Program-made: the position numbers and the translations under genes
Notes under the pieces: model-generated
Database searches by the model: none
Told to the model about the DNA's origin: nothing
Seen by the model: the letters and a program-made list of their open reading frames with translations, nothing else
In this document: one piece after another, positions 45,006 through 53,190 of the stretch
How the letters are laid out: each line of letters begins with the position of its first letter
Numbering within the stretch: the first letter of the stretch is position 1
Assembly: GCA_964638155.1 (NCBI GenBank)
Contig: CAZWYI010000008.1
Location: 1-64,000 of the forward strand
Length of the DNA stretch: 64,000 nucleotides
Origin: CAYZTD01 sp964638155
GTDB lineage: Archaea; Thermoplasmatota; E2; DHVEG-1
Direction: 5' to 3'

Positions 45006-46313
45006 ATGGATCATATGTTTAACCCTAAAATCGAGAAGATATCAAGAAAAAAACTTAAAGAAATTCAGTTAAAAAGACTAAGAGAAACCGTCCATCTTGT
45101 ATATGATAATGTACCATTCTACAAAAAGAAATTCAAAGAAAAAGGAATTACTCCAGACGATATCAAAACTCTTGATGATATAACAAAACTTCCTCTTACA
45201 ACTAAAGACGACTTACGAGATAACGCACCATATGGCATGATGGCAACTAGTCTTGATAACTGCATTGAAATGCATGCATCAAGTGGTACTACAGGAATTC
45301 CAGTTACTGCATGCTACACAAGAAACGATATGGCTGTATGGGCAGAAGTTATGGCACGGTGCCTTGCGATGTCTGGGCTATCTAAAAAAGATATTTTCCA
45401 AAACCCTATACCCTATGGTACTTTTACTGGGGCTTTTGGTTTTCATTATGGTGCACAAAAGGTTGGTGCTATGGTAATTCCTTCTGGAAAAGGTCAGTCT
45501 GAAAGACAATTGAAACTAATGGATTATTATGGTACAACCTTTGTAAGTGGCGTTGCCTCATATATCCTGCGTCTTTCGCAAGTTGCAAAAAATATGGGTC
45601 TTGATCCTAAAAAGGATTTAAAAGTGAGAAACGGTCTTTTTGGCGCTGAAATGTTTACTAAGGGCCTAAAAAAACGTATTGAGGATACTTGGGATATGGA
45701 TGTCCATGATATCTATGGTCTAACTGAAATGTGTGGACCAGGTGTTTCTACTGATTGTGATGAGCATAACGGTCTTCATCTATGGGAAGATCATTTCTAC
45801 ATTGAAATTCTTGATCCAATAACACTTGAACCAGTTGAACCTGAAGAAGAAGGTGAAATTGTTCTTACTACTCTTTCAAAAACTGGTATGTCTCTTCTTC
45901 GTTATAGAACACGGGATCTAGCTAAAATTTTTGACGAAAAAGTATGTGACTGCGGTAGAACCCATGTAAAACATACTCCAATTAAAGCCCGTAGTGATGA
46001 CATGTTGATAATACGTGGAACAAATATTTACCCTGGTCAAATCGAATCAGCTATTATGAAAGATCCAAAGGTTGGAAACAACTGGAGAATGATTATCAAT
46101 ACTGATAAAAATGACATGGATCAACTAACTGTTGAAGTTGAAACAAAGAAACTATTAAGTAAAGTAGACAAGGAAAAACTAGAAAACAAACTAGAAAATG
46201 ATATTAAACAAGTAATTGTTTTTACACCTACTGTATCTATACTTCCGCCTAATGGTATAGAACAAAAAGGCCTGAAGGCAAAACGGGTAATTGATAATAG
46301 AAAAAAGGAATGA
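45006..46313 (+). CDS. Phenylacetate-CoA ligase family protein
   Basis: The 435-aa AMP-forming ligase activates aryl acids to CoA thioesters. The adenylation motif is HASSGTTGIPVTACYTRND; later blocks are DIYGLTEMCGPGVSTDC, EEEGEIVLTTLSKTGM, and RYRTRDL with the Cys-containing CDCGRTH. I chose the ATG at 45006: a TATA box at about 44961-44968 puts transcription start near 44988, downstream of an in-frame TTG at 44976. In peptide-fermenting archaea such ligases accompany ADP-forming synthetases and indolepyruvate oxidoreductase; only the synthetase beta subunit is adjacent here. Confidence 0.88.
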   Translation: MDHMFNPKIEKISRKKLKEIQLKRLRETVHLVYDNVPFYKKKFKEKGITPDDIKTLDDITKLPLTTKDDLRDNAPYGMMATSLDNCIEMHASSGTTGIPVTACYTRNDMAVWAEVMARCLAMSGLSKKDIFQNPIPYGTFTGAFGFHYGAQKVGAMVIPSGKGQSERQLKLMDYYGTTFVSGVASYILRLSQVAKNMGLDPKKDLKVRNGLFGAEMFTKGLKKRIEDTWDMDVHDIYGLTEMCGPGVSTDCDEHNGLHLWEDHFYIEILDPITLEPVEPEEEGEIVLTTLSKTGMSLLRYRTRDLAKIFDEKVCDCGRTHVKHTPIKARSDDMLIIRGTNIYPGQIESAIMKDPKVGNNWRMIINTDKNDMDQLTVEVETKKLLSKVDKEKLENKLENDIKQVIVFTPTVSILPPNGIEQKGLKAKRVIDNRKKE

Positions 46314-46317
46314 AAAA

Positions 46318-46989
46318 ATGAAAGATAATGTTAAAAAGTTGATACGTAAAAATGGCGCTCTTTCAGAAAAAGAAGTAAAAGACCTGCTTAGTGAGTATAA
46401 TATTAAAACAACTAAATACAAGATTGTGAAAAAAGAAAGTGATATCAAGGATCTTGATTTAAAATTTCCAGTTGCCTTAAAGGTCTGTAGTAGTAAAATT
46501 CTTCATAAAACAGATGTGGGTGGAGTAAAATTAAATATTAAAAATAGTGAAGAACTTAAAAAAGAATTTAAGAAATTTAAAAAGAAATTTCCAAAAGAAG
46601 ATTTACTTGTAGACCAAATGGCAAAAAAAGGTGTTGAAGTAATCATAGGTTTAGTAAAGGATCCTACTTTTGGCCTAACTATTATGGTAGGTGTAGGAGG
46701 AATATATACTGAACTCTATAAAGATGTAAGTTTTAGAGTAATCCCCTTGATGAATAAGAATTCAGCTGAAGAAATGCTTAACGAAATAAAGGGGAAAAAA
46801 CTTTTAGAAGGGTTTCGTAATACGAAGGCAGATAAAAAACAGGTAATAAATTTATTAATGAAGGTATCAAAAATCGGGGAGGAACTTATGGATCGAATCG
46901 ATCAAATGGATCTCAATCCGGTTTTTGTATATGAAAATAATTATTGTGTTGTTGATGCAAAACTTATATTAAAAAAAGGTGAAAAATAA
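46318..46989 (+). CDS. Acyl-CoA synthetase (ADP-forming) beta subunit, ATP-grasp
   Basis: This enzyme makes ATP from acyl-CoA and ADP, the energy-yielding step of archaeal amino-acid fermentation. The 223-aa protein has the ATP-grasp blocks PVALKVCSSKILHKTDVGGV, GLVKDPTFGLTIMVGVGGIY and DLNPVFVYENNYCVVDAKL, as in the separate beta subunit. The alpha subunit with the CoA-binding domain and phosphohistidine is not in the window. The start at 46318 follows GGA at a distance of 8 bases. It overlaps ahcY by one base. Confidence 0.9.
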   Translation: MKDNVKKLIRKNGALSEKEVKDLLSEYNIKTTKYKIVKKESDIKDLDLKFPVALKVCSSKILHKTDVGGVKLNIKNSEELKKEFKKFKKKFPKEDLLVDQMAKKGVEVIIGLVKDPTFGLTIMVGVGGIYTELYKDVSFRVIPLMNKNSAEEMLNEIKGKKLLEGFRNTKADKKQVINLLMKVSKIGEELMDRIDQMDLNPVFVYENNYCVVDAKLILKKGEK

Positions 46990-48404
46990 TGCAAACAAAA
47001 ACAGAGGAGTATAAAATTAAAGATATAAACCTAGCTGATTTTGGTAGAAAAGAAATTGAGATTGCTGAAAAAGAAATGCCAGGTCTAGTTTCAACTAGGA
47101 AAAAATATGGTTCAAAAAAACCACTTAAAGACGCTAAAATCACTGGTTCACTTCATATGACTATTCAAACAGCTGTTTTAATTGAAACTTTAAAAGAACT
47201 TGGCGCGGATGTCCGCTGGGCAAGTTGTAATATTTTTTCCACTCAGGATCATGCTGCTGCTGCAATTGCAAAAACAGGAACTCCAGTTTTTGCTTGGAAG
47301 GGTGAAACCCTTAAAGAATATTGGTGGTGTACTCAAAAAGCACTTGATTTTGGTGATGGAAAAGGGCCAAATTTAATTGTTGACGACGGCGGAGATGCAA
47401 CACTTATTATTCATAAAGGATATGAAGTTGAAGAAAATCCTAGTCTTCTTGATAAAGATTATAGTAATGAGCAAGGTGACTTCCGTGCGCTTATGGCTCA
47501 GTTAAAAGAAATCTATAATAAGGATTCTGAACGCTGGCATCGTACCGTAAAAGATATGAATGGTGTTTCTGAAGAAACTACTACTGGTGTACATAGGCTT
47601 TATCAAAGGCAAAAACAAGGAACTCTTTTGTTTCCCGCGTTTAACGTAAATGATAGTGTTACAAAAAGTAAATTTGATAATTTATATGGATGCAGGGAGA
47701 GTCTTGCTGATGGTATCAAACGGGCAACTGACGTTATGGTTGCTGGAAAAACTGTTGTAGTATGTGGGTATGGTGATGTTGGTAAAGGATGCTGCCAGTC
47801 TATGCGTGGTTTTGGTGCAAGGGTTATTGTTACTGAAATCGATCCTATTTGTGCTCTTCAGGCGTCTATGGAAGGTTATGAAGTAAAGACTGTTGAAGAT
47901 TCTTTAGATGAAGGTGATATTTATGTTACCGCGACTGGCAACTGTAATGTTATAAAAGTTGACCATATGAGAAACATGAAGGATCAGGCAATTGTTTGTA
48001 ATATAGGTCACTTTGATAATGAAATAGAAGTTGAAAAACTAGATAAACAAAGTGATGTAAATAAGGTTAACATAAAGCCCCAGGTTGATAAGTATGTTTT
48101 TCCTGATGGTCATGAGATTTTTATGCTAGCAGGTGGAAGACTTGTGAATTTGGGTTGTGCGACAGGCCATCCGAGTTTTGTCATGAGTAACAGTTTTACT
48201 AATCAGGTTCTTGCTCAAATTGAACTTTGGAATGATGACTACAAGACTGGTGTTTATATGCTTCCGAAGGTTCTTGATGAAGAAGTGGCAAGACTTCACT
48301 TGGATAGGCTTGGTGTAAAACTTACGAAATTAAATAAGAAACAAGCAGATTACATTGGTGTTCCAATAGATGGTCCTTTTAAGTCAAAGCATTATCGATA
48401 TTAA
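46989..48404 (+). CDS. ahcY: S-adenosylhomocysteine hydrolase
   Basis: The enzyme splits SAH to adenosine (or inosine in some archaea) and homocysteine, relieving inhibition of methyltransferases. The 471-aa protein has SLHMTIQTAVLIETL, FSTQDHAAAAIA, VDDGGDATL, an NAD-binding GYGDVGKGCCQSMRGFGARV, and the C-terminal KSKHYRY that supplies the NAD-contacting Lys and Tyr. At 471 aa it carries the loop typical of the longer SahH form rather than the ~420-aa form usual in archaea. Start and previous stop overlap in TAATG. Confidence 0.96.
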   Translation: MQTKTEEYKIKDINLADFGRKEIEIAEKEMPGLVSTRKKYGSKKPLKDAKITGSLHMTIQTAVLIETLKELGADVRWASCNIFSTQDHAAAAIAKTGTPVFAWKGETLKEYWWCTQKALDFGDGKGPNLIVDDGGDATLIIHKGYEVEENPSLLDKDYSNEQGDFRALMAQLKEIYNKDSERWHRTVKDMNGVSEETTTGVHRLYQRQKQGTLLFPAFNVNDSVTKSKFDNLYGCRESLADGIKRATDVMVAGKTVVVCGYGDVGKGCCQSMRGFGARVIVTEIDPICALQASMEGYEVKTVEDSLDEGDIYVTATGNCNVIKVDHMRNMKDQAIVCNIGHFDNEIEVEKLDKQSDVNKVNIKPQVDKYVFPDGHEIFMLAGGRLVNLGCATGHPSFVMSNSFTNQVLAQIELWNDDYKTGVYMLPKVLDEEVARLHLDRLGVKLTKLNKKQADYIGVPIDGPFKSKHYRY

Positions 48405-48423
48405 AAAAAAAGAAGAGAAGAGT

Positions 48424-48507
48424 TTAGATTAAACCAATTTCTTTTTGTATTGCTATCCATGCACGGGATAGCTCATATTCTTCATAATCATCCACAGCGT
48501 TGCACAT
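48424..48507 (-). CDS. Possible 27-aa microprotein
   Basis: A short frame reads MCNAVDDYEEY followed by ELSRAWIAIQKEIGLI. The amphipathic helix and acidic lead look protein-like, but no ribosome-binding site is clear and the length makes chance open frames likely. It could also be the remnant end of a lost gene. It lies between ahcY and the divergent traB-like gene. Confidence 0.3.
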   Translation of the reverse strand: MCNAVDDYEEYELSRAWIAIQKEIGLI

Positions 48508-48542
48508 AGTATTATATTTGCAATTAAGACTATATAATATTG

Positions 48543-48561
48543 TCGACTAATTTATCGACTA
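48543..48561. promoter_or_regulatory. Tandem TCGACTA sites (12-bp period), possible operator
   Basis: TCGACTA occurs at 48543-48549 and 48555-48561, the first forming the palindrome GTCGAC. Such G+C-containing words stand out in this AT-rich spacer upstream of the TraB-family gene at 48634. Confidence 0.35.
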
Positions 48562-48633
48562 TAAACGTTAAAAGTAATCTTTAAAGATACATAAACTAAA
48601 TGAACAACAATTTTATAACAACAAAAAAGACAG

Positions 48634-49374
48634 ATGAAAAAAATGATAACATTAATTGGAACTGGACACGTATTCAATCTAACCCAGCCATTACTTCATA
48701 TATTCGATGAAAAACAACCAGATCTATTATGTATAGAACTAGATAGACAGAGATACCAGGGACTAATGCTTAAAAAATCAGATCCGGGAAAATACAAAGA
48801 AGCATCAAAAAACCAGCCAATTCTATACAAACTTTTATCAAGATTTCAAGATGGAATGGCCAAAGAGTATGGAACAGAGGCAGGCCAAGAAATGATAACA
48901 ACAATAAACTATGCAAAAGAACACAATTTACCACTTGCATTTATAGATATAAACGCACAATACCTTTTTAGAAGAATGTTTAAAAAAATGAGTTTAAAAG
49001 AAAAACTAGCTTTAGTTTTCTCAGGTTTTGGAGGACTTTTTGTAAGTAAGAAAAAAGTAGAAAAGGAGCTAGAAAACATACAGAACAATTTTGATTTTTA
49101 TATGAAAGAAATTGGAAAAAAATTTCCAACATTAAAAAGAGTTTTAATTGATGAAAGAAACATTTACATGGTAAAGCAATTAATAGAAGCCCAAGAAAAA
49201 TTTGATAAAATAATAGCTATAGTTGGCGATGGCCATATTCCAGGTCTTAAAGAGATACTTGAAACAAAAGATGTAGAATATAAAACAATAAGATTAAAGG
49301 AGCTTAGAAGTTTTGATAAATCTATAGATAATTCCATGACTGCTTCTTTTTCATTTGAGCAAAAACAAGTATAG
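48634..49374 (+). CDS. TraB/PrgY family protein
   Basis: The 246-aa protein has the TraB landmarks LIGTGHVF (GxxH-type), CIELDRQRYQGL (E-x2-R), VLIDERNIYMVKQL (ER) and IVGDGHIPGLKEIL (G-x-GH). These residues suggest a metallopeptidase-like fold related to Tiki/ChaN proteins. Enterococcal TraB/PrgY lowers pheromone activity, but the archaeal role is unknown. Unlike longer homologues it lacks a C-terminal membrane domain, so it is probably cytoplasmic. It is convergent with the CBS gene. Confidence 0.85.
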   Translation: MKKMITLIGTGHVFNLTQPLLHIFDEKQPDLLCIELDRQRYQGLMLKKSDPGKYKEASKNQPILYKLLSRFQDGMAKEYGTEAGQEMITTINYAKEHNLPLAFIDINAQYLFRRMFKKMSLKEKLALVFSGFGGLFVSKKKVEKELENIQNNFDFYMKEIGKKFPTLKRVLIDERNIYMVKQLIEAQEKFDKIIAIVGDGHIPGLKEILETKDVEYKTIRLKELRSFDKSIDNSMTASFSFEQKQV

Positions 49375-49384
49375 TTTAAAAATA

Positions 49385-49774
49385 TCAATCATAGTTATTT
49401 TCTATAATTTCAATTGCACGTGTAATATCATTTTCAGTAATTATTCCTACTATTATGTTATTATAAATTACAGGTAGTTTTTTTATTTTGTTTTCTTTCA
49501 TAACTTTTACTGCTTGCTGAACTGTCTGAAGTGAATCAATGGTTTTTAAGTTTGGTGTCATAACCTCTTTTACCTTGGTTATCTTTGGATTTTTTTCGTT
49601 TAATATTATTTTATCAATAATATCCCTCTCAGTAATTATCCCAACTATTATATCCCCTTTCTCTACTATTAGACTACCAAGCTTGTGTTCTTTGAATTTT
49701 CTACATGCATCCATCACAAGCTCATCACTATCTATTGTTTCAACTCTCTTAGTCATTATCTCATGTATGATCAT
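49385..49774 (-). CDS. Tandem CBS-domain protein
   Basis: The 129-aa protein is two CBS domains forming one Bateman module: SDELVMDACRKFKEHKLGSL with GIITERDI, then SLQTVQQAVKVMKENKIKKL with GIITENDI. Such modules bind adenine nucleotides or SAM and regulate partners. No enzyme domain is attached and the partner is not evident. It is convergent with the TraB gene. Confidence 0.9.
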   Translation of the reverse strand: MIIHEIMTKRVETIDSDELVMDACRKFKEHKLGSLIVEKGDIIVGIITERDIIDKIILNEKNPKITKVKEVMTPNLKTIDSLQTVQQAVKVMKENKIKKLPVIYNNIIVGIITENDITRAIEIIENNYD

Positions 49775-49960
49775 AATTTACAAATTTTGTATTTTTTTAT
49801 AGTGTATAAATCTTTTTTATGGAAAATTATTAAATATTTTATTTATTCAACTATGCTCATAAATTTTAAAATATTTATAAAAATCATAAGAGACTAAAAA
49901 GACAATTCTATTTTAATGAAAAGACTATTTAACTATCGGTTAATAATAAAAAAAATTATT

Positions 49961-50035
49961 GGGCCTGTAGCCTAGTCTGGATAGGGCGATAGCCTCCTAA
50001 GCTATAGATCGCGGGTTCGAATCCCGCCAGGTCCG
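49961..50035 (+). tRNA. tRNA-Arg (anticodon CCT)
   Basis: The acceptor stem GGGCCTG pairs with CAGGTCC (one G-T pair), with discriminator G. The anticodon stem ATAGC/GCTAT encloses the loop CTCCTAA, giving anticodon CCT, which reads AGG. The T arm is GCGGG-TTCGAAT-CCCGC. No intron, and no CCA encoded. Its 3' 12 bases with flank (50026-50037) recur at 58611-58622, and ten of them at 50781-50790, so it is a likely integration target. Confidence 0.96.
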
Positions 50036-50129
50036 TAATAATGATTAACATAATTTTCGTTTGGTTTTTTCCAAACATTTTAAATTAGTATATAAATAAC
50101 CACTTACAAGATATTATATTGTGATGTTT

Positions 50130-50699
50130 ATGAAAAAACTGGGAATGTTATTAGTTGTTTTTATGCTTTGTATTATTATTTTAACTGGTTGTGTTAATAA
50201 TAAAAAGGAAAACGATGGAAAAAAGGATACAAGTGATGACTTAACAACAAATGATGAAAAATCCGATGATGACGAAGGCCCTGAGGGAAAAACTGAAAAT
50301 ATAACTGTATCCACAGATAAAGAAACTTATGATATAGGAGAAACAGTAAATATCTCAATTAAAAATAACTTAAATACATCTCTAAAGATAAGAACGCCAA
50401 CATATGACGTTCAAAAATATAATAATACTGAATGGACCTTAATGAGAAAATCTGCATATCCTTGTGAATCAAGTTGTGTAATGGGCATGATACTCCCTAA
50501 TTTCACAATAGATCCAAACCAAACATTAGAGTATCAGTGGGACCAAAAAGAGACATGGTGCATATACTCAGAATCCTCACCATGCCAATCTAAAACAGTT
50601 ACAATTAATGCCACTACAGGAATTTATCGAATAAAATGTTATATTGAAAATAATGACACGATCTATTATGTTTATTCAGATGAATTTACAATAATATAA
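50130..50699 (+). CDS. Predicted lipoprotein with Ig-like domain
   Basis: The 189-aa protein has a lipobox (IIILTGC, about residue 20). A strongly acidic/Lys linker (NNKKENDGKKDTSDD) is followed by a single beta-sandwich domain (ITVSTDKETYDIGETVNISI, typical of Ig-like extracellular modules) with four further Cys that could pair. Function unknown. I chose the ATG at 50130, with GTGAT 4 bases upstream; earlier GTG and ATG codons at 50121 and 50124 overlap that site. It is the first gene after the tRNA. Confidence 0.7.
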   Translation: MKKLGMLLVVFMLCIIILTGCVNNKKENDGKKDTSDDLTTNDEKSDDDEGPEGKTENITVSTDKETYDIGETVNISIKNNLNTSLKIRTPTYDVQKYNNTEWTLMRKSAYPCESSCVMGMILPNFTIDPNQTLEYQWDQKETWCIYSESSPCQSKTVTINATTGIYRIKCYIENNDTIYYVYSDEFTII

Positions 50700-50700
50700 T

Positions 50701-50790
50701 TTGTTCCAACAGATAGCTGCATACAAGCAAAAAATAGACATTCTGAATGCATGTTTTCTCCTTTTGAGCAGGGGTAACCACCAGGTCCGT
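50701..50790 (+). repeat. Direct repeat copy A ending in the tRNA-Arg 3' sequence
   Basis: The 90-bp unit begins TTGTTCCAA, has GAATGCATG in the middle and ends CCAGGTCCGT, the 3' end of the tRNA-Arg plus one base. By eye about 70% of bases match copy B at 58533-58621. It occupies the start of the 334-bp gene-free stretch 50700-51033; the rest of that stretch is AT-rich with no coding frame or clear signal. Confidence 0.7.
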
Positions 50791-51033
50791 TAATTTTTAA
50801 TCAGATTATTTCTTTTTATTTAAAGAAAAATTTTCCATCAGATCGCAGTATTTTATCTTGTTTCTTCTTAATTTAAATTCATAAAATCTTATACTCTTTC
50901 TGTTATAGAATCTCGTTTAAACCCAGATTGCATATACCGCCATGGTTGGAATAATTACTATTCTAGTTTTTAAGATTATTACTATATAGAATATTTATTA
51001 TTTTATTCCAAAGAAAAAATAAAGATCAAATAT

Positions 51034-53178
51034 TTATAATTGCATATTTCTAAATATTCTTTTCATTAAGTTTTGTATTAGTTGGAAGATTATATTGTTA
51101 AATATTTTATTGTTTTTTGGTGTTGAGAATTTCTGTGTTGCCCATGTGCTTTCAATGTTATATATGTCTTTTGAAATTACTTTGATTTTAAATGTATCTC
51201 TTTTTGTCCATTTATGTTCAAGTTTAAGTTCATATCCTGAATCATAGGGTCCTTTCCATCCACTGTTTGTACCATCTCCCCAATTTACATAGTAATATAT
51301 TTGATCTCCATCTGGATCATTTGTTTTAAAGCTATATTCATATGTTCTTCTTTTTCTTCCATTGCCTGGCCCATCTATGGTTGGTTTATCTGGTGGTTTT
51401 GATAGATACATCTGCATTGGATCTGAATATTGACTATATCCTGTTTTATCTTTTGCTCTAATTGTTATTTGTATGTGTTGTTTTGATGCGAAATTATTTG
51501 AGATTGATATATTTTCAATTGTTATTTTTTTATTTGAATTATATTTTCCATAAAGTATGGATTCATCTGTTATTGTATGTCCTGAGTTATCTTTTCCAGT
51601 TATCTTAAATTGATAGTAAACTTTATCATTTTCATTATCATTTGCTATGCAGTTAAAGCTGTATATTCCCCCTGGTTTTCCATATTCTGGACCATTTATT
51701 GTGGGTTTATCTGGTGGTTGATTATTTAATGTTGTAAAATTTAGTCTTTTTCCATTTGCCTCACCTGCTGGATTTTTTATATTTGCCCAGAAAATATATT
51801 TTTTATTTGGTTCTAAACCTGTTATTTCAGTTAATATTTCATCATTTGTGTAAAATGGTTTTTTCCATTCTGTATATTGTTTACTGCTTCCTTCTTTTTT
51901 GTATGTGAATCTTACCTCGCATTCTGATCCTCCATCATTAAATATCCATGCATTTATTTTTGCACTAGTGCTTCCTATCCATGTTGCATCAATTGTTTCA
52001 ACTACTGGTAGGTTTATGCTTATTGTTATATTCCATTCTTTATCCTCTGGTAGTCTTTTATTTGTGCCATATGGCCCTTCAAAATAGAAATAATATTTAT
52101 GTGTTCCAAGCCCAATGTCTTTACCTTGTATTATTTTTGAGTAATCTGAGTTGCTTCCTGATCCTTCCATCATATATATTTTATCATCAATCATTAGATA
52201 CTTGATACATGGTTCAACTTTATTTGGATGTTTATAATGCACTTTGAAGTTAAATTCTGTTTTATAATCTCCTTCATTTGGTATAACACCTTCTTCCCAA
52301 TCTTGGTATTTAGTTAGAAGCAATGGTTTATATACAATAAATTCAGGGCTACATCCAAGATAATTACCTTCGTAATATATTTTTATTTTCCATTCTCCAA
52401 CTTCATTTGGCGTCCATATATTCCATACACAAAAAGATGTCCAAGATTCTGATATTGAATAAGTGCTTGTATGTTTTATATTATTATTTTTATACCATTT
52501 CCAGGTTATCTCATGTCCTTTCCATCCGTTTTCTAGTTCTGTATATGAATATATTTGATCATCGAATTTAAACTCTCTTTTTTCAGGTCCGTGATCATCA
52601 TATCCTTCTACCCAGTCACATGTTATTGAATTTTTAAAAGTAGGAGTTCCATGAAGCACTTGGAAATTATGTTCAACAAGAAAAACTCCATTGCAATAAA
52701 ATTTTATTTTCCAGTTTCCACCATATTTAGGTGTATACCAAGCCCATGTAATGATATCACCAGAAGATTCTAGAGGATCCCATTCGCTTTGTCTGTTTAC
52801 TTCTCCATCATATATATATTCTCTTGATAAAACATCACCTTCTTCTACATTGTTTATTTTTGCAAAAAAATATACTGTCTCACCCTGAATAAATTCAGTT
52901 GTTGGTTCACCATGATCATCATAACTGTTTACCCATTTACACAAAAATGAATATTCAATAGTTGGTGAGTTAGTTATTGGAGCTATATCTTTCGAATATT
53001 CAATATAGCTTATTTTATTGTTATTATTTGTATCACTAATATAGCCCATTGCATTAGTTAGAACATTATTTTTCTCTGTTTCATTTGCTGTTACTATTTT
53101 ATTTGTTGGTGTTATTATTAGAATATTTGAGAATATAAATAATGATAGAATTATTGTTGTTAGTATTTTTTTCTTCAT
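51034..53178 (-). CDS. Secreted multi-domain beta-sandwich protein (FN3/PKD type)
   Basis: The product is 714 aa. After a signal peptide (ILTTIILSLFIFSNILII) come two copies of a ~90-residue domain (CKWVNSYDDHGEPTTEF and CDWVEGYDDHGPEKREF, each ending with W-x-P-x-x-G-x-W-K-I-K). A further beta domain, a fibronectin-III-like domain (GSTSAKINAWIF to TEITGLEPNKKYIFWA) and two Ig/PKD-like domains follow. The end is a short hydrophobic-basic tail (IFQLIQNLMKRIFRNMQL). No enzyme motif is seen. It is 12 bases downstream of the giant PKD protein gene, hence one operon. Probably a surface adhesin or scaffold. Confidence 0.72.
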   Translation of the reverse strand: MKKKILTTIILSLFIFSNILIITPTNKIVTANETEKNNVLTNAMGYISDTNNNNKISYIEYSKDIAPITNSPTIEYSFLCKWVNSYDDHGEPTTEFIQGETVYFFAKINNVEEGDVLSREYIYDGEVNRQSEWDPLESSGDIITWAWYTPKYGGNWKIKFYCNGVFLVEHNFQVLHGTPTFKNSITCDWVEGYDDHGPEKREFKFDDQIYSYTELENGWKGHEITWKWYKNNNIKHTSTYSISESWTSFCVWNIWTPNEVGEWKIKIYYEGNYLGCSPEFIVYKPLLLTKYQDWEEGVIPNEGDYKTEFNFKVHYKHPNKVEPCIKYLMIDDKIYMMEGSGSNSDYSKIIQGKDIGLGTHKYYFYFEGPYGTNKRLPEDKEWNITISINLPVVETIDATWIGSTSAKINAWIFNDGGSECEVRFTYKKEGSSKQYTEWKKPFYTNDEILTEITGLEPNKKYIFWANIKNPAGEANGKRLNFTTLNNQPPDKPTINGPEYGKPGGIYSFNCIANDNENDKVYYQFKITGKDNSGHTITDESILYGKYNSNKKITIENISISNNFASKQHIQITIRAKDKTGYSQYSDPMQMYLSKPPDKPTIDGPGNGRKRRTYEYSFKTNDPDGDQIYYYVNWGDGTNSGWKGPYDSGYELKLEHKWTKRDTFKIKVISKDIYNIESTWATQKFSTPKNNKIFNNIIFQLIQNLMKRIFRNMQL
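51242..51300. repeat. 59-bp DNA repeat within PKD-domain coding sequence (copy 1)
   Basis: 57 of 59 bases are identical to 53426-53484 in the neighbouring gene, coding for WGDGTNSGWKGPYDS in both. Flanking DNA is much less alike, which points to recent exchange or strong constraint. Confidence 0.7.
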
Positions 53179-53190
53179 ATTTTCCCTCGA

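Noticed and set aside
50701..50790. A second, degenerate tRNA gene in the repeat unit
   Set aside because: Only the last ten bases match the tRNA; no T arm, anticodon arm or acceptor partner can be drawn.
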